The notes under the pieces are model-generated. The model saw only the letters and a list, made by a program, of their open reading frames with translations. It ran no database searches and was not told the DNA's origin. From Pseudomonadota bacterium (GTDB taxonomy: Bacteria; Desulfobacterota; Desulfarculia; Desulfarculales; JAHJDS01): 14,473 bases of DNA. The translations under genes and the position numbers were made by a program. The stretch spans positions 1 through 14,473 of the forward strand of contig JAHJDS010000336.1 of the NCBI GenBank assembly GCA_018812395.1, written 5' to 3'. This document shows positions 7,440 to 13,165 of this stretch, in pieces; within the stretch, counting starts at the first letter, position 1; every line of letters begins with the position of its first letter.

Positions 7440-8792
7440 ATGACCGGGCAGGAACGAACGGGGCTCCACTGGGCCTGGATCATCCTGGGCGTCTGTTTCG
7501 TCAATCTGTTCATCAACTACTCGGCCCGGCTGGGCTACGGCGTCATCCTGCCGGAGATGATCGGCACCACGCTCAATTTCGAAGACCTCTTCTTCAATTT
7601 GTCGGCCCGACTGCACTCCGGCGTCAATCTGCCGGAACTGATCAACGGCCAGCTCAATTTCACCCGGACCGACGCCGGGTCGATTTTCAACTCCTACCTC
7701 ATCACCTATGTGGCCGTGACGCCGCTGACCGGGTATCTGACCGACCGGCTGGGGGCCCGGCCGGTCATCACCGCCTGCGCCTTGATCCTAGGGATCGGCT
7801 TGTGCCTGATGGGCACGGTCAGCGGCCTGGGCACGGCCTGTTTGTTCTTCGCCCTAGTCGGCCTGGGGGCCACCGGGATGTGGACCTCGGTCCTGACCGT
7901 GGTCCAGCGCTGGTTCGATCCCCGCCGCCGGGGTCTGGCCCTGGGGATAATGTCCGCGGGCTACGGCCTGGGCTTCGCCGCCACGGGCGTGGTTTTTCCG
8001 TGGATCTTTCGGGGCCCGGGCTGGCGATACGCCTGGTATTTTTTAGGCGCCGCGGCCCTGGCCATGGTCGTGGTCAACGCGGTGCTGCTCAGGAGCGATC
8101 CTGAAACGAGCGGCTACACCCCCTGGGGCGGCCGGCAAACCGTTCCCGAGCCGTCCGCGGGATCCGACCCGTCCTCCTCCCCGGGCAAGCCGGCCGGCAC
8201 CCTGCAAATATTTTGGGCCCAGGCCTGGCGCTCGAAGGCCTACTGGCTCATCGGGTTTTCCTACATGGCCGTGGCCTACGGCCTGTATGGCCTGACGACC
8301 TACATGGTCGATTTCGGCCAGAACCAGCTCGGCCTGAGCCCCGAGGTGGCCAGCCTGCTGGCCACGGTCCACGGCGTCTGCCAGGTGGCGGGCGTGCTGA
8401 TCATCCTGCCCCTGTCGGACCGCCTGGGCCGGCGGCGAACCATCGTCTGGTCCAACCTGTGTCTGACCGTGTTTCTGACCGGCGTACTGCTTCTGGGCAA
8501 GAGCCCGGCGATGCTGTTCGTGCTGGTCGGCCTGACGGCCGTGTTCTACGGGGCGACCTTCCCCATTTACGGGGCCTGTGCGGGGGACTATTTTCCGCGC
8601 CGGGTGATGGGCACGGTCATCGGGTCCTGGACGGTGTTCTACGGCCTGGGGGCGGTCACCTCCAACTGGGTGAGCGGGTGGCTGCGCGACGCCACCGGGG
8701 TCTACGATTGGGCCTTTTTGCTGAACGCCGTGATGGTCGGCCTGGCCCTGGTGTTGATGGTCATGGTCAAGAGGCGTCCGGAGGCCGGCTGA
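7440..8792 (+). CDS. MFS carrier, OFA / monocarboxylate-type
   Basis: A 450-residue major facilitator protein with about twelve hydrophobic segments. The first-half loop 2-3 motif is GYLTDRLGAR (98-107) and its second-half counterpart is LPLSDRLGRRR (323-333). The linker between halves (about 220-252) is Pro/Ser/Gly-rich. TM1 with SARLGYGVILPEM and the following FTRTDAGSIFNSYL resemble oxalate/formate antiporter (OFA) relatives, which move small carboxylates. The substrate cannot be read from sequence. Residues 23-49 are tandemly duplicated as 50-76, which is not normal for the family. The ATG at 7440 is preceded almost directly by a run of eight G. The gene is 148 bp downstream of resC and has its own candidate -10, so it may be expressed separately. 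Confidence 0.88.
   Translation: MTGQERTGLHWAWIILGVCFVNLFINYSARLGYGVILPEMIGTTLNFEDLFFNLSARLHSGVNLPELINGQLNFTRTDAGSIFNSYLITYVAVTPLTGYLTDRLGARPVITACALILGIGLCLMGTVSGLGTACLFFALVGLGATGMWTSVLTVVQRWFDPRRRGLALGIMSAGYGLGFAATGVVFPWIFRGPGWRYAWYFLGAAALAMVVVNAVLLRSDPETSGYTPWGGRQTVPEPSAGSDPSSSPGKPAGTLQIFWAQAWRSKAYWLIGFSYMAVAYGLYGLTTYMVDFGQNQLGLSPEVASLLATVHGVCQVAGVLIILPLSDRLGRRRTIVWSNLCLTVFLTGVLLLGKSPAMLFVLVGLTAVFYGATFPIYGACAGDYFPRRVMGTVIGSWTVFYGLGAVTSNWVSGWLRDATGVYDWAFLLNAVMVGLALVLMVMVKRRPEAG
7506..7667 (+). repeat. 81-bp in-frame tandem duplication inside the MFS gene
   Basis: Copy 1 (7506-7586, residues 23-49) and copy 2 (7587-7667, residues 50-76) have a period of exactly 81 nt. By hand alignment, 16 of the first 25 residues and about 56 of 81 bases agree. 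The shared pattern is LF-N-SARL--GV-LPE-I---LNF. It doubles the end of TM1 and the loop after it. Copy 1 keeps the hydrophobic, family-like pattern; copy 2 is more polar. The divergence suggests an old, retained duplication rather than an assembly artefact. Confidence 0.85.
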
Positions 8793-8941
8793 GAGCCGGG
8801 TGGTATCATCCCGCAGGGAAAAATCTTGATCCAGGTTCAATACCGGATCATTCATCAGGATTCATGCCCAGGGGTCGATCCGACCGTGTCCGCTTGTAAT
8901 TCGGGGTGAGTTCAGACTACTTCTTAAACTTCACGACCGCC

Positions 8942-8960
8942 GGGCCGACCTGCTCGGCCC
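8942..8960. terminator. Hairpin between convergent MFS and cationic-peptide genes
   Basis: GGGCCGA (8942-8948) and TCGGCCC (8954-8960) form a perfect 7-bp stem with a 5-nt loop. It lies in the 192-bp convergent spacer, 25 nt past the stop of the minus-strand peptide gene and 150 nt past the MFS stop. No T-tract follows on either strand. It is a possible bidirectional, non-canonical terminator. The rest of the spacer (8793-8984) shows only a short imperfect hairpin just after the MFS stop (8797-8813) and no gene. Confidence 0.4.
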
Positions 8961-8984
8961 CTTGCTGAGCGCCTGTCCGACCCT

Positions 8985-9173
8985 TTAGAACAACTTCTTG
9001 AACGCCTTACCGATCTTCTTACCGGCCTTCTTGACTCCCTTGACGACCTTCTTGCCGCCCTTGACGGCCTTTTTGAACCCCTTCTTGACCCCCCGTCCGA
9101 TCTTGCCGAGTAAACCACCCTTCTTCTTTTTTTTTTCTTCTTGGCTTTGCACTTGCGCTTGCCCGATCGGCAT
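8985..9173 (-). CDS. 62-residue cationic amphipathic Lys/Gly peptide, family unknown
   Basis: I do not recognise a family. The product has 21 Lys, 1 Arg and 2 Glu in 62 residues (net charge about +20). Residues 1-13 (MPIGQAQVQSQEE) are polar and are followed by KKKKKGG (14-20). From residue 24 on, lysines recur every 3-4 residues (K30/31, 34/35, 38, 41/42, 45, 48/49, 52/53, 56, 59/60) with F, V, A and I between them, ending AFKKLF. This is the pattern of a cationic amphipathic helix, as in membrane-active or nucleic-acid-binding peptides. There is no signal peptide; the Gly-Gly at 19-20 resembles a double-glycine leader end, but the conserved leader residues are absent. AAGGA lies 7 nt before the ATG, a strong ribosome-binding site. 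The ATG directly follows, in the same frame, the TGA of the gene upstream. Translational coupling or stop-codon read-through could link the two. Function is unknown. Confidence 0.65.
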   Translation of the reverse strand: MPIGQAQVQSQEEKKKKKGGLLGKIGRGVKKGFKKAVKGGKKVVKGVKKAGKKIGKAFKKLF

Positions 9174-9447
9174 TCATCGATCCTTTTTCTTTTTAGCGGC
9201 GGGCTTGGGAATAATCTTCACGGTACGCTTGCGTTTCAGCTTGAGGGCGCGCTTGCGCATCTGCGCGGCTCGCCGCTTCTGGGCGGCGGACATCGCGATT
9301 TGCAGATGACTCTTTTCAAGTGAGGGCGCATCACCCGAGGCGTCAAGACTTACCTGGCCCGTAACATTGACGCCGAAGCCGGCGGCATGGCCTGGGGATG
9401 CCAGACAAACGATGACTAAACAGGCCAATATAAACCAGCTTTTTCAT
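9174..9447 (-). pseudogene. Short paralogue of the octapeptide-repeat protein, frameshifted in its signal peptide
   Basis: The region from ATG 9447 to TGA 9174 is homologous to the N-terminal third of the larger protein just upstream (9557-10510). MKKLVYIGL starts in one frame; the rest (LVIVCLASPGHAAGFG, then VNVTGQVSLDASGD, SHLQIAMSAAQKRRAAQMRKR, RALKLKRK) is in another. Aligning the two genes shows the short copy lacks 2 nt (AT) in GGCCTG[AT]TTTAG, about 9426. As read, translation from the ATG would end after about 34 residues. Only a TTG (9428) without a visible ribosome-binding site would open the remaining 84-codon frame. The tail (RTVKIIPKPAAKKKKDR) corresponds to the end of the octapeptide block of the larger protein, so this copy has about two octads instead of thirteen. 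It could be a decaying gene, a sequence error, or a switchable gene. Confidence 0.65.
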
Positions 9448-9507
9448 CACCCCCCCTCTGCCGGCCACGGGCCAACAGTCGAGCCAGACGGCCAATAAGA
9501 TGAGACG

Positions 9508-9524
9508 ACGGCTTGCCAGTCCGT
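9508..9524 (-). promoter_or_regulatory. 5'-leader hairpin of the short paralogue
   Basis: ACGG (9508-9511), a 9-nt loop and CCGT (9521-9524) form a 4-bp stem 61-77 nt upstream of the paralogue's ATG. The same stem with the same loop length occurs at the same place before the larger gene, although half the loop bases differ. An outer inverted repeat (GATGAGA and TCTCATC, about 9499-9541) could enlarge it here. Confidence 0.35.
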
Positions 9525-9556
9525 TCATTGCTCATCTCATCGCAGTCCCTTCGCTG

Positions 9557-10510
9557 TTAAATCCTGCTCGCCGCGTCTCTAGCCTTTTTTTGCGCCTCGT
9601 CCATTTCACGCAATTTCTTGAGGATCTTGTTCATTGTCTCGCGGAGATCGCCCGTGTTCTCGTCGTGCTTAAGTTTCGTGTCCGCGGCGGTCTTGGGTTT
9701 AGCCACCGTGTCTGGCTTCTTCTTGGACTCCTCGCCGGGTTTGGGTTCAGCCACCGTGCTGGGCTTCTTCTTGGACTCCTCGCCGGGTTGGGGTTTAGCC
9801 ACCGTGTCGGGCTTCTTCTTTTGCTCCTCGCCGGGTTGGGGTTTAGTCTCCGCGACGGTCTTGGGTTTAATCTTCTCGGGAGGCTTGGGCTTAGACACCC
9901 CGACGGTCTTGGGTTTCTTCTTGGCGGCGGTCTTGGGTTTAATCTTCAGGGCGCGCTTGTGTTTCAGCTTGAGAGCCCGTAGGCGTTTCAGCTTCAGGGC
10001 GCGCTGGCGTTTCAGCTTGAGAGCCCGTAGACGCTTCAGCTTCAAGGCCCGCTGGCGTTTCATCTTCAGGGCGCGCTGGCGTTTCAGCCTCAGGGCCCGC
10101 TGGCGTTTCATCTTCAGGGCCCGCTGGCGTTTCAGCCTCAGGGCCCGCTGGCGTTTCAGCCTCAGGGCCCGCTGGCGTTGTAGCCTCAAAGCGCGCTGAC
10201 GTTTCAGCTTGAGGGCACGCTGACATTTCAGCTTCAGGGCGCGCTTGCGCATCTCGGCGGCGCGCTTAAGTTTCATCTTGAGGGCGCGCTTGCGTCTCAG
10301 CTCCGCGGCCCGCTTGCGCATCTGCGCGGCTCGCCGCTTCTGGGCGGCCGACATCGCGATTTGCAGATGACTCTTCTTCAGTGAAGGCTCATCACCCGAG
10401 GCGTCAAGAGTTACGTGGCCCGTAACATTGATGCCAGGGCCGGCGGCACGGCCTGGTGGCGCCAGACAAACCATGACTAAAATCAGGCCGACGTATACCA
10501 ACTTTTTCAT
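9557..10510 (-). CDS. Exported Arg/Lys-rich octapeptide-repeat protein, family unknown
   Basis: I do not recognise a family. The ATG at 10510 is chosen because it opens a clear signal peptide (MKKLVYVGLILVMVCLAPPGRAA) and gives 317 residues. A run of eight G lies just upstream as ribosome-binding sequence. After the signal come a conserved mature start (GINVTGHVTLDASGD, KSHLQIAMSAAQKRRAAQ, about 25-63), irregular basic repeats (64-89), and 13 uninterrupted octads of consensus RALKLKRQ (90-193). Then follow KPKT-rich linkers, a Pro/Lys/Glu repeat of 16-18 residues (218-267, TVAKPQPGEESKKKPD type), and a C-terminal charged helix (287-317, ETMNKILKKLREMDEAQKKA). The protein should be exported and bind polyanions such as LPS, exopolysaccharide or nucleic acid; that is inference from charge only. 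It is first of three co-directional basic genes, 109 bp before its frameshifted paralogue. A cytoplasmic, histone-like role is less likely given the signal peptide. Confidence 0.75.
   Translation of the reverse strand: MKKLVYVGLILVMVCLAPPGRAAGPGINVTGHVTLDASGDEPSLKKSHLQIAMSAAQKRRAAQMRKRAAELRRKRALKMKLKRAAEMRKRALKLKCQRALKLKRQRALRLQRQRALRLKRQRALRLKRQRALKMKRQRALRLKRQRALKMKRQRALKLKRLRALKLKRQRALKLKRLRALKLKHKRALKIKPKTAAKKKPKTVGVSKPKPPEKIKPKTVAETKPQPGEEQKKKPDTVAKPQPGEESKKKPSTVAEPKPGEESKKKPDTVAKPKTAADTKLKHDENTGDLRETMNKILKKLREMDEAQKKARDAASRI
9710..9859 (-). repeat. Pro/Lys/Glu 16-18-residue repeats in the octapeptide-repeat gene
   Basis: Three successive units (18, 16 and 16 codons) encode TVAETKPQPGEEQKKKPD, TVAKPQPGEESKKKPS and TVAEPKPGEESKKKPD. 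A partial fourth follows (TVAKPKTAADTK). The period is 48 nt for the last two. Composition suggests an extended, flexible spacer of mixed charge between the basic octads and the C-terminal helix. Confidence 0.85.
9932..10243 (-). repeat. 24-bp tandem repeat array (13 units) encoding RALKLKRQ octads
   Basis: Thirteen uninterrupted 24-nt units encode residues 90-193 of the exported basic protein. Position 1 is Arg, 2 Ala, 3 Leu, 4 Lys/Arg, 5 Leu/Met/Ile, 6 mostly Lys, 7 mostly Arg, 8 mostly Gln (Leu or Lys in some). Central units (about 10060-10180) are nearly identical at DNA level. Alternation of Lys-Met with Arg-Leu units, and of RQ with RL endings, gives hints of 48-nt higher-order units. 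The pattern indicates expansion by slippage or unequal exchange. Confidence 0.9.
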
Positions 10511-10572
10511 CACTCCCCCCCCACTACCGGCCACGGGCCAGCAGTCGAGCCAGGCGGCTAAAAGGATGAGAC

Positions 10573-10591
10573 GACGGATCAACAGTCCGTC
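10573..10591 (-). promoter_or_regulatory. 5'-leader hairpin of the octapeptide-repeat gene
   Basis: GACGG (10573-10577), a 9-nt loop and CCGTC (10587-10591) form a perfect 5-bp stem about 63-81 nt before the ATG. It matches the hairpin before the frameshifted paralogue, inside about 90 nt of conserved leader. A role in transcript folding or regulation is inference. Confidence 0.4.
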
Positions 10592-10766
10592 CGACGATTG
10601 CTTATGAGGAGGCGGCTCTTGTCGCCGCGTGAGAATCCTAAAACGCAGGCAAATAAACGAGGCTTAATATATATTTACTTAGCCTGCCATGGTTTCGGCG
10701 TCAAGACATATTATTAGTCAATTACATGATAATATTAATATTGACGAAATTAGTCCTATGGTACCC

Positions 10767-10846
10767 GGAAGTGGCCTAAAAATACCCACACTTCCCGAGA
10801 TAATTTATTGAAGGCATTACGGGGCGGTGTTCGGCGATACTGCCCC
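10767..10846 (+). other. Two consecutive inverted repeats in the spacer
   Basis: GGAAGTG (10767-10773) pairs perfectly with CACTTCC (10789-10795) across a 15-nt loop. GGGGCGGT (10821-10828) pairs with ACTGCCCC (10839-10846) across 10 nt. In the second pair the one non-Watson-Crick position is G-U if read as plus-strand RNA, but A-C as minus-strand RNA, which favours the plus strand. On the minus strand they would lie 58-137 nt past the stop of the membrane protein gene and could end its transcript; no U-tract follows there. Confidence 0.45.
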
Positions 10847-10861
10847 AATTATCCGGAGTAA

Positions 10862-10892
10862 GGCGCCGCGCTGTTCGCGCCGACTTTTTTTT
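10862..10892 (+). terminator. Plus-strand intrinsic-terminator-like hairpin with T8 tract, no gene in front
   Basis: GGCGC plus G (10862-10866, 10868, one bulged C) pairs with CGCGCC (10876-10881) over a 7-nt loop. Three bases later come eight T (10885-10892). This is the layout of a Rho-independent terminator on the plus strand. No plus-strand gene ends nearby; the last one is the MFS gene about 2 kb away. It may serve an unannotated RNA or block antisense transcription into the minus-strand genes. Confidence 0.5.
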
Positions 10893-10903
10893 GAATCGAG
10901 TCA

Positions 10904-13165
10904 TCAGTCCGCCCAGGTGCCGCCCAGGGCCACGGCCAGGCACAGGGTCGCGGCCAGGACCAGGGTCCAGACAAAGCCCCAGACCGGGATCAGCACCAGC
11001 CCGGCCAGCAAGGCCCCCAGCGCGGCCGAGGCCAAGTCCACGGCGTTGAGCCGGCCGGCCCCCACCCCGACCGCTTCGCGAGAGGCGATGTAGACCCGCG
11101 AGGCCAGCGGGAAATGCACCCCGCCCAGGACCCCGGTGGCCAGGGCCAGGCCCGGGAACAGGACCAGGGCCCACCAGTCGGGCACGGCCAGACCGCTGAG
11201 CCGGTGCAGTCCCAGGGCGGCCCACAGCACGGCCAGACACACCCCGGCGCCCAGGAACTGCACCCCGACCAGGGCGCCCCTGGGTGTTTTCAAGGCATCC
11301 ACCCGGGCCGTCATCCAAGCCGCGCCCGCGGCCAGGCCGACCATGTAGGCGGCGATGAGCAGGCCCACGGCCTGGTACATCCGGCCGTACAGGATCTGGA
11401 AGGCGATCATCAGGCCGATCTGCAAGGTCATCTCGGTGAAGCCGATGGACCCCAAGGCCATTAAAGGCCAGACGCCCCTCAGCCGTCGCCGGAGCAGCCT
11501 AATTAGAATCCCTAAAACCAACAAAAGGGCCAGCACCGCCGCGGCCGGGACTCGTTCCAGGCCGGCCATGACCCGGCCCAAGACCGGCGAACCCTGGGCG
11601 GTTTCCATGCTCAGGGCGTAGAAAAAGCAGCGGGGCGAGAAGTCGGTGTTGACCGGGACCGGGCCGACCTGCTTCATCCGGTCCCAAAACAGGTCCTGCC
11701 GGAAGAGACTGGCGTCCGCGGCCAAGTAGCCGGACACGGCCGGGGCGTTGACGCCGCGCCGGCGCAGCCGGTCCAGCAAAGCCTCGGCCCGTGGGTCCAG
11801 AACGCCCTTGGCCACGGCGGCGAAGATCCGGGCCCGCTCGCCGGGGAAGACCACCACCTCGGGGAACACCGCCCGGAGAGTGTCCAGGACGCTGCGCAGA
11901 TACCGGGCCACCCGAGGGCCGACGATGTTCTCGCCGCCGCGGACATCCAGGCTGACCAGGCCTCCCCGGGCCAGGCCCCGGCGGAGACTCCGGTAAAAGC
12001 GGACGGTGTAGTACCGGTTGAGTTGGGCCGTGGTCGGGTCGGGCAGCCGGATCAGGACGACGTCGTATCGCCCCGGTGTGCGGCGGATGAAGCGCCGGCC
12101 GTCGGCCAGGTGGATCTTGACCCGTGGGTCCGCCATGCCCCGCCGGGCCCGGGGCGGCAGCACCCGCCGGGCCAGGTCGATCAGGCCGGGGTCCAATTGG
12201 ACGTAGTCGATTCGCTCGACGGACCGATGGGCCAGGATTTCCCGAAAAACGCGGCCGGGCGACCCGCCGACGACCAGCACCCGGCGGGGACGGGGATGCA
12301 TGGCCAGGGCCGGGTGGACCGCCCGCTCGACACTCAGCCGGTCCGGATGGGAGAACAGGGCCTCGCCGCCGACAAAGACCGTCACCTGGCGGCCGTAGCG
12401 CATCGCCTCCAGGCGGGCGTAGGGGGTGTCCGTCGAGGCGACGACCACAAACGGTCTGGCCGCCACCTGCCGCAAAAGGTGATCCCATCGCCCTGACCAG
12501 GGCCAGACGATCATCAAGGCCGCCGCGGCCAGGCCGGGCAGGATCAGGCGCCAGCGCCTGGTCCGGCCCCGGGCGGCCCACAGTCCGGCCAGGGACAACC
12601 CTGCGGCCGCGCCGACGAGGATGGTCAGGGGCGGCAGCCAGCGGATAAGAATAAAATGAAGGGCCAGGCCGAGCGTCCCGGCGCCCACGGCCTCGAGGGC
12701 GTAGACCCGGCCCACGGCCCGGCCCGGGCTGGGGGCCGCCTCCGCCGAGCGCCGACACAGCCGGGCGAACAGGTAGCCCGAGACTAGACAGGCCGGGGCC
12801 AGGGCACACCAGGTCAGCAGGAGCATGGCCCACGGCGGCAGCAGGACCCCGAACTCGAAGCCGGCCCACCACCGAAACAGCCTGACCACTGGCAGGGCCA
12901 GGACGAGTAGGACGCCCAGCCAGACCAGGCCGCTGCCCGTGCGTCGGCCGGCCTGGGGCCATCGCCGCTCGACCAGGGCGGCGGCCAGGCTGCCCAGACC
13001 GGTCCACAGCAGCCACGAAAAGAGGGTCAGCCCCAGGGCAATCTCGTTCCCGGCGCAGACGACCAGGATTTCCCGGAGCAGCACGACCTGTCCGGCCAGG
13101 GTGGCCCCGCCCAGGGCCATTACGGCCGGGACTAGGTCTGGGCCTGTTTTTTGAGCTTCTTCCAC
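10904..13165 (-). CDS. Polytopic membrane protein with central spermidine-synthase-like domain
   Basis: A 753-residue fusion. The N-terminal membrane part has about seven hydrophobic segments (about 12-225). A soluble Rossmann-like domain follows (about 235-515), then a C-terminal membrane part with about six or seven segments (about 540-750). The middle domain follows the spermidine synthase layout: TPYARLEA (247-254), VLVVGGSPGRVFREIL (296-311, usually GGGDGG), YVQLDP (321-326), ADPRVKIHLADGRRF (345-359). The last recognisable stretch is RLPDPTTAQLNRYYTVRFYRSL (373-394), where the family catalytic DSTDP loop would be. The LP-P-TAQLNR-YT form is typical of the membrane-fused branch, whose reaction is not established. 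Polyamine synthesis should therefore not be assumed. The longest frame starts at GTG 13165, overlapping the regulator gene by 34 nt. An ATG at 13120, 11 nt after the regulator's stop, is an equally possible start, though neither has a good ribosome-binding site. Coupling to the regulator is likely. Confidence 0.82.
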   Translation of the reverse strand: MEEAQKTGPDLVPAVMALGGATLAGQVVLLREILVVCAGNEIALGLTLFSWLLWTGLGSLAAALVERRWPQAGRRTGSGLVWLGVLLVLALPVVRLFRWWAGFEFGVLLPPWAMLLLTWCALAPACLVSGYLFARLCRRSAEAAPSPGRAVGRVYALEAVGAGTLGLALHFILIRWLPPLTILVGAAAGLSLAGLWAARGRTRRWRLILPGLAAAALMIVWPWSGRWDHLLRQVAARPFVVVASTDTPYARLEAMRYGRQVTVFVGGEALFSHPDRLSVERAVHPALAMHPRPRRVLVVGGSPGRVFREILAHRSVERIDYVQLDPGLIDLARRVLPPRARRGMADPRVKIHLADGRRFIRRTPGRYDVVLIRLPDPTTAQLNRYYTVRFYRSLRRGLARGGLVSLDVRGGENIVGPRVARYLRSVLDTLRAVFPEVVVFPGERARIFAAVAKGVLDPRAEALLDRLRRRGVNAPAVSGYLAADASLFRQDLFWDRMKQVGPVPVNTDFSPRCFFYALSMETAQGSPVLGRVMAGLERVPAAAVLALLLVLGILIRLLRRRLRGVWPLMALGSIGFTEMTLQIGLMIAFQILYGRMYQAVGLLIAAYMVGLAAGAAWMTARVDALKTPRGALVGVQFLGAGVCLAVLWAALGLHRLSGLAVPDWWALVLFPGLALATGVLGGVHFPLASRVYIASREAVGVGAGRLNAVDLASAALGALLAGLVLIPVWGFVWTLVLAATLCLAVALGGTWAD

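Larger units (their letters stand above)
10511..10903. promoter_or_regulatory. AT-rich spacer upstream of the cationic cluster
   Basis: No protein gene is supported in this 393-bp spacer. Its first 95 bp are the conserved leader of the octapeptide-repeat gene. The AT-rich core (about 10640-10765) contains a perfect 12-bp palindrome AATATTAATATT (10731-10742), an inverted pair GTCAAT/ATTGAC (10717-10722, 10740-10745) and a direct repeat ATTAGTC (10713-10719, 10749-10755). TTGACG on the minus strand (10704-10699) is a possible -35, but the -10 at 17 nt (TAAGTA) is poor. The region probably holds the promoter and operators of the minus-strand cationic genes. It ends with a row of hairpins described separately. 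Confidence 0.5.

Noticed and set aside
8924..9118. Ser/Arg-rich minus-strand frame overlapping the 62-aa peptide
   Set aside because: It is the shifted frame of the Lys/Gly peptide and lacks that gene's ribosome-binding site.
9114..9173. Double-glycine bacteriocin leader in the 62-aa peptide
   Set aside because: Gly-Gly occurs at 19-20, but the hydrophobic and Glu-Leu leader positions are missing, and no peptidase-type exporter or immunity gene lies in the window.
9500..9982. Plus-strand frame with repetitive Gly/Leu-Phe sequence opposite the octad gene
   Set aside because: The repeats are the antisense of the Lys/Arg repeats; no ribosome-binding site or signal, while the minus frame has a signal peptide and a conserved paralogue.
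9932..10243. CRISPR-like array of short near-identical repeats
   Set aside because: The 24-bp units are directly adjacent with no spacers and stay in one reading frame of a protein; there are no cas genes.
11499..13016. 505-codon minus-strand frame inside the membrane spermidine-synthase-like gene
   Set aside because: Gly/Pro/Arg-rich out-of-frame product without domains, fully inside a better supported gene.
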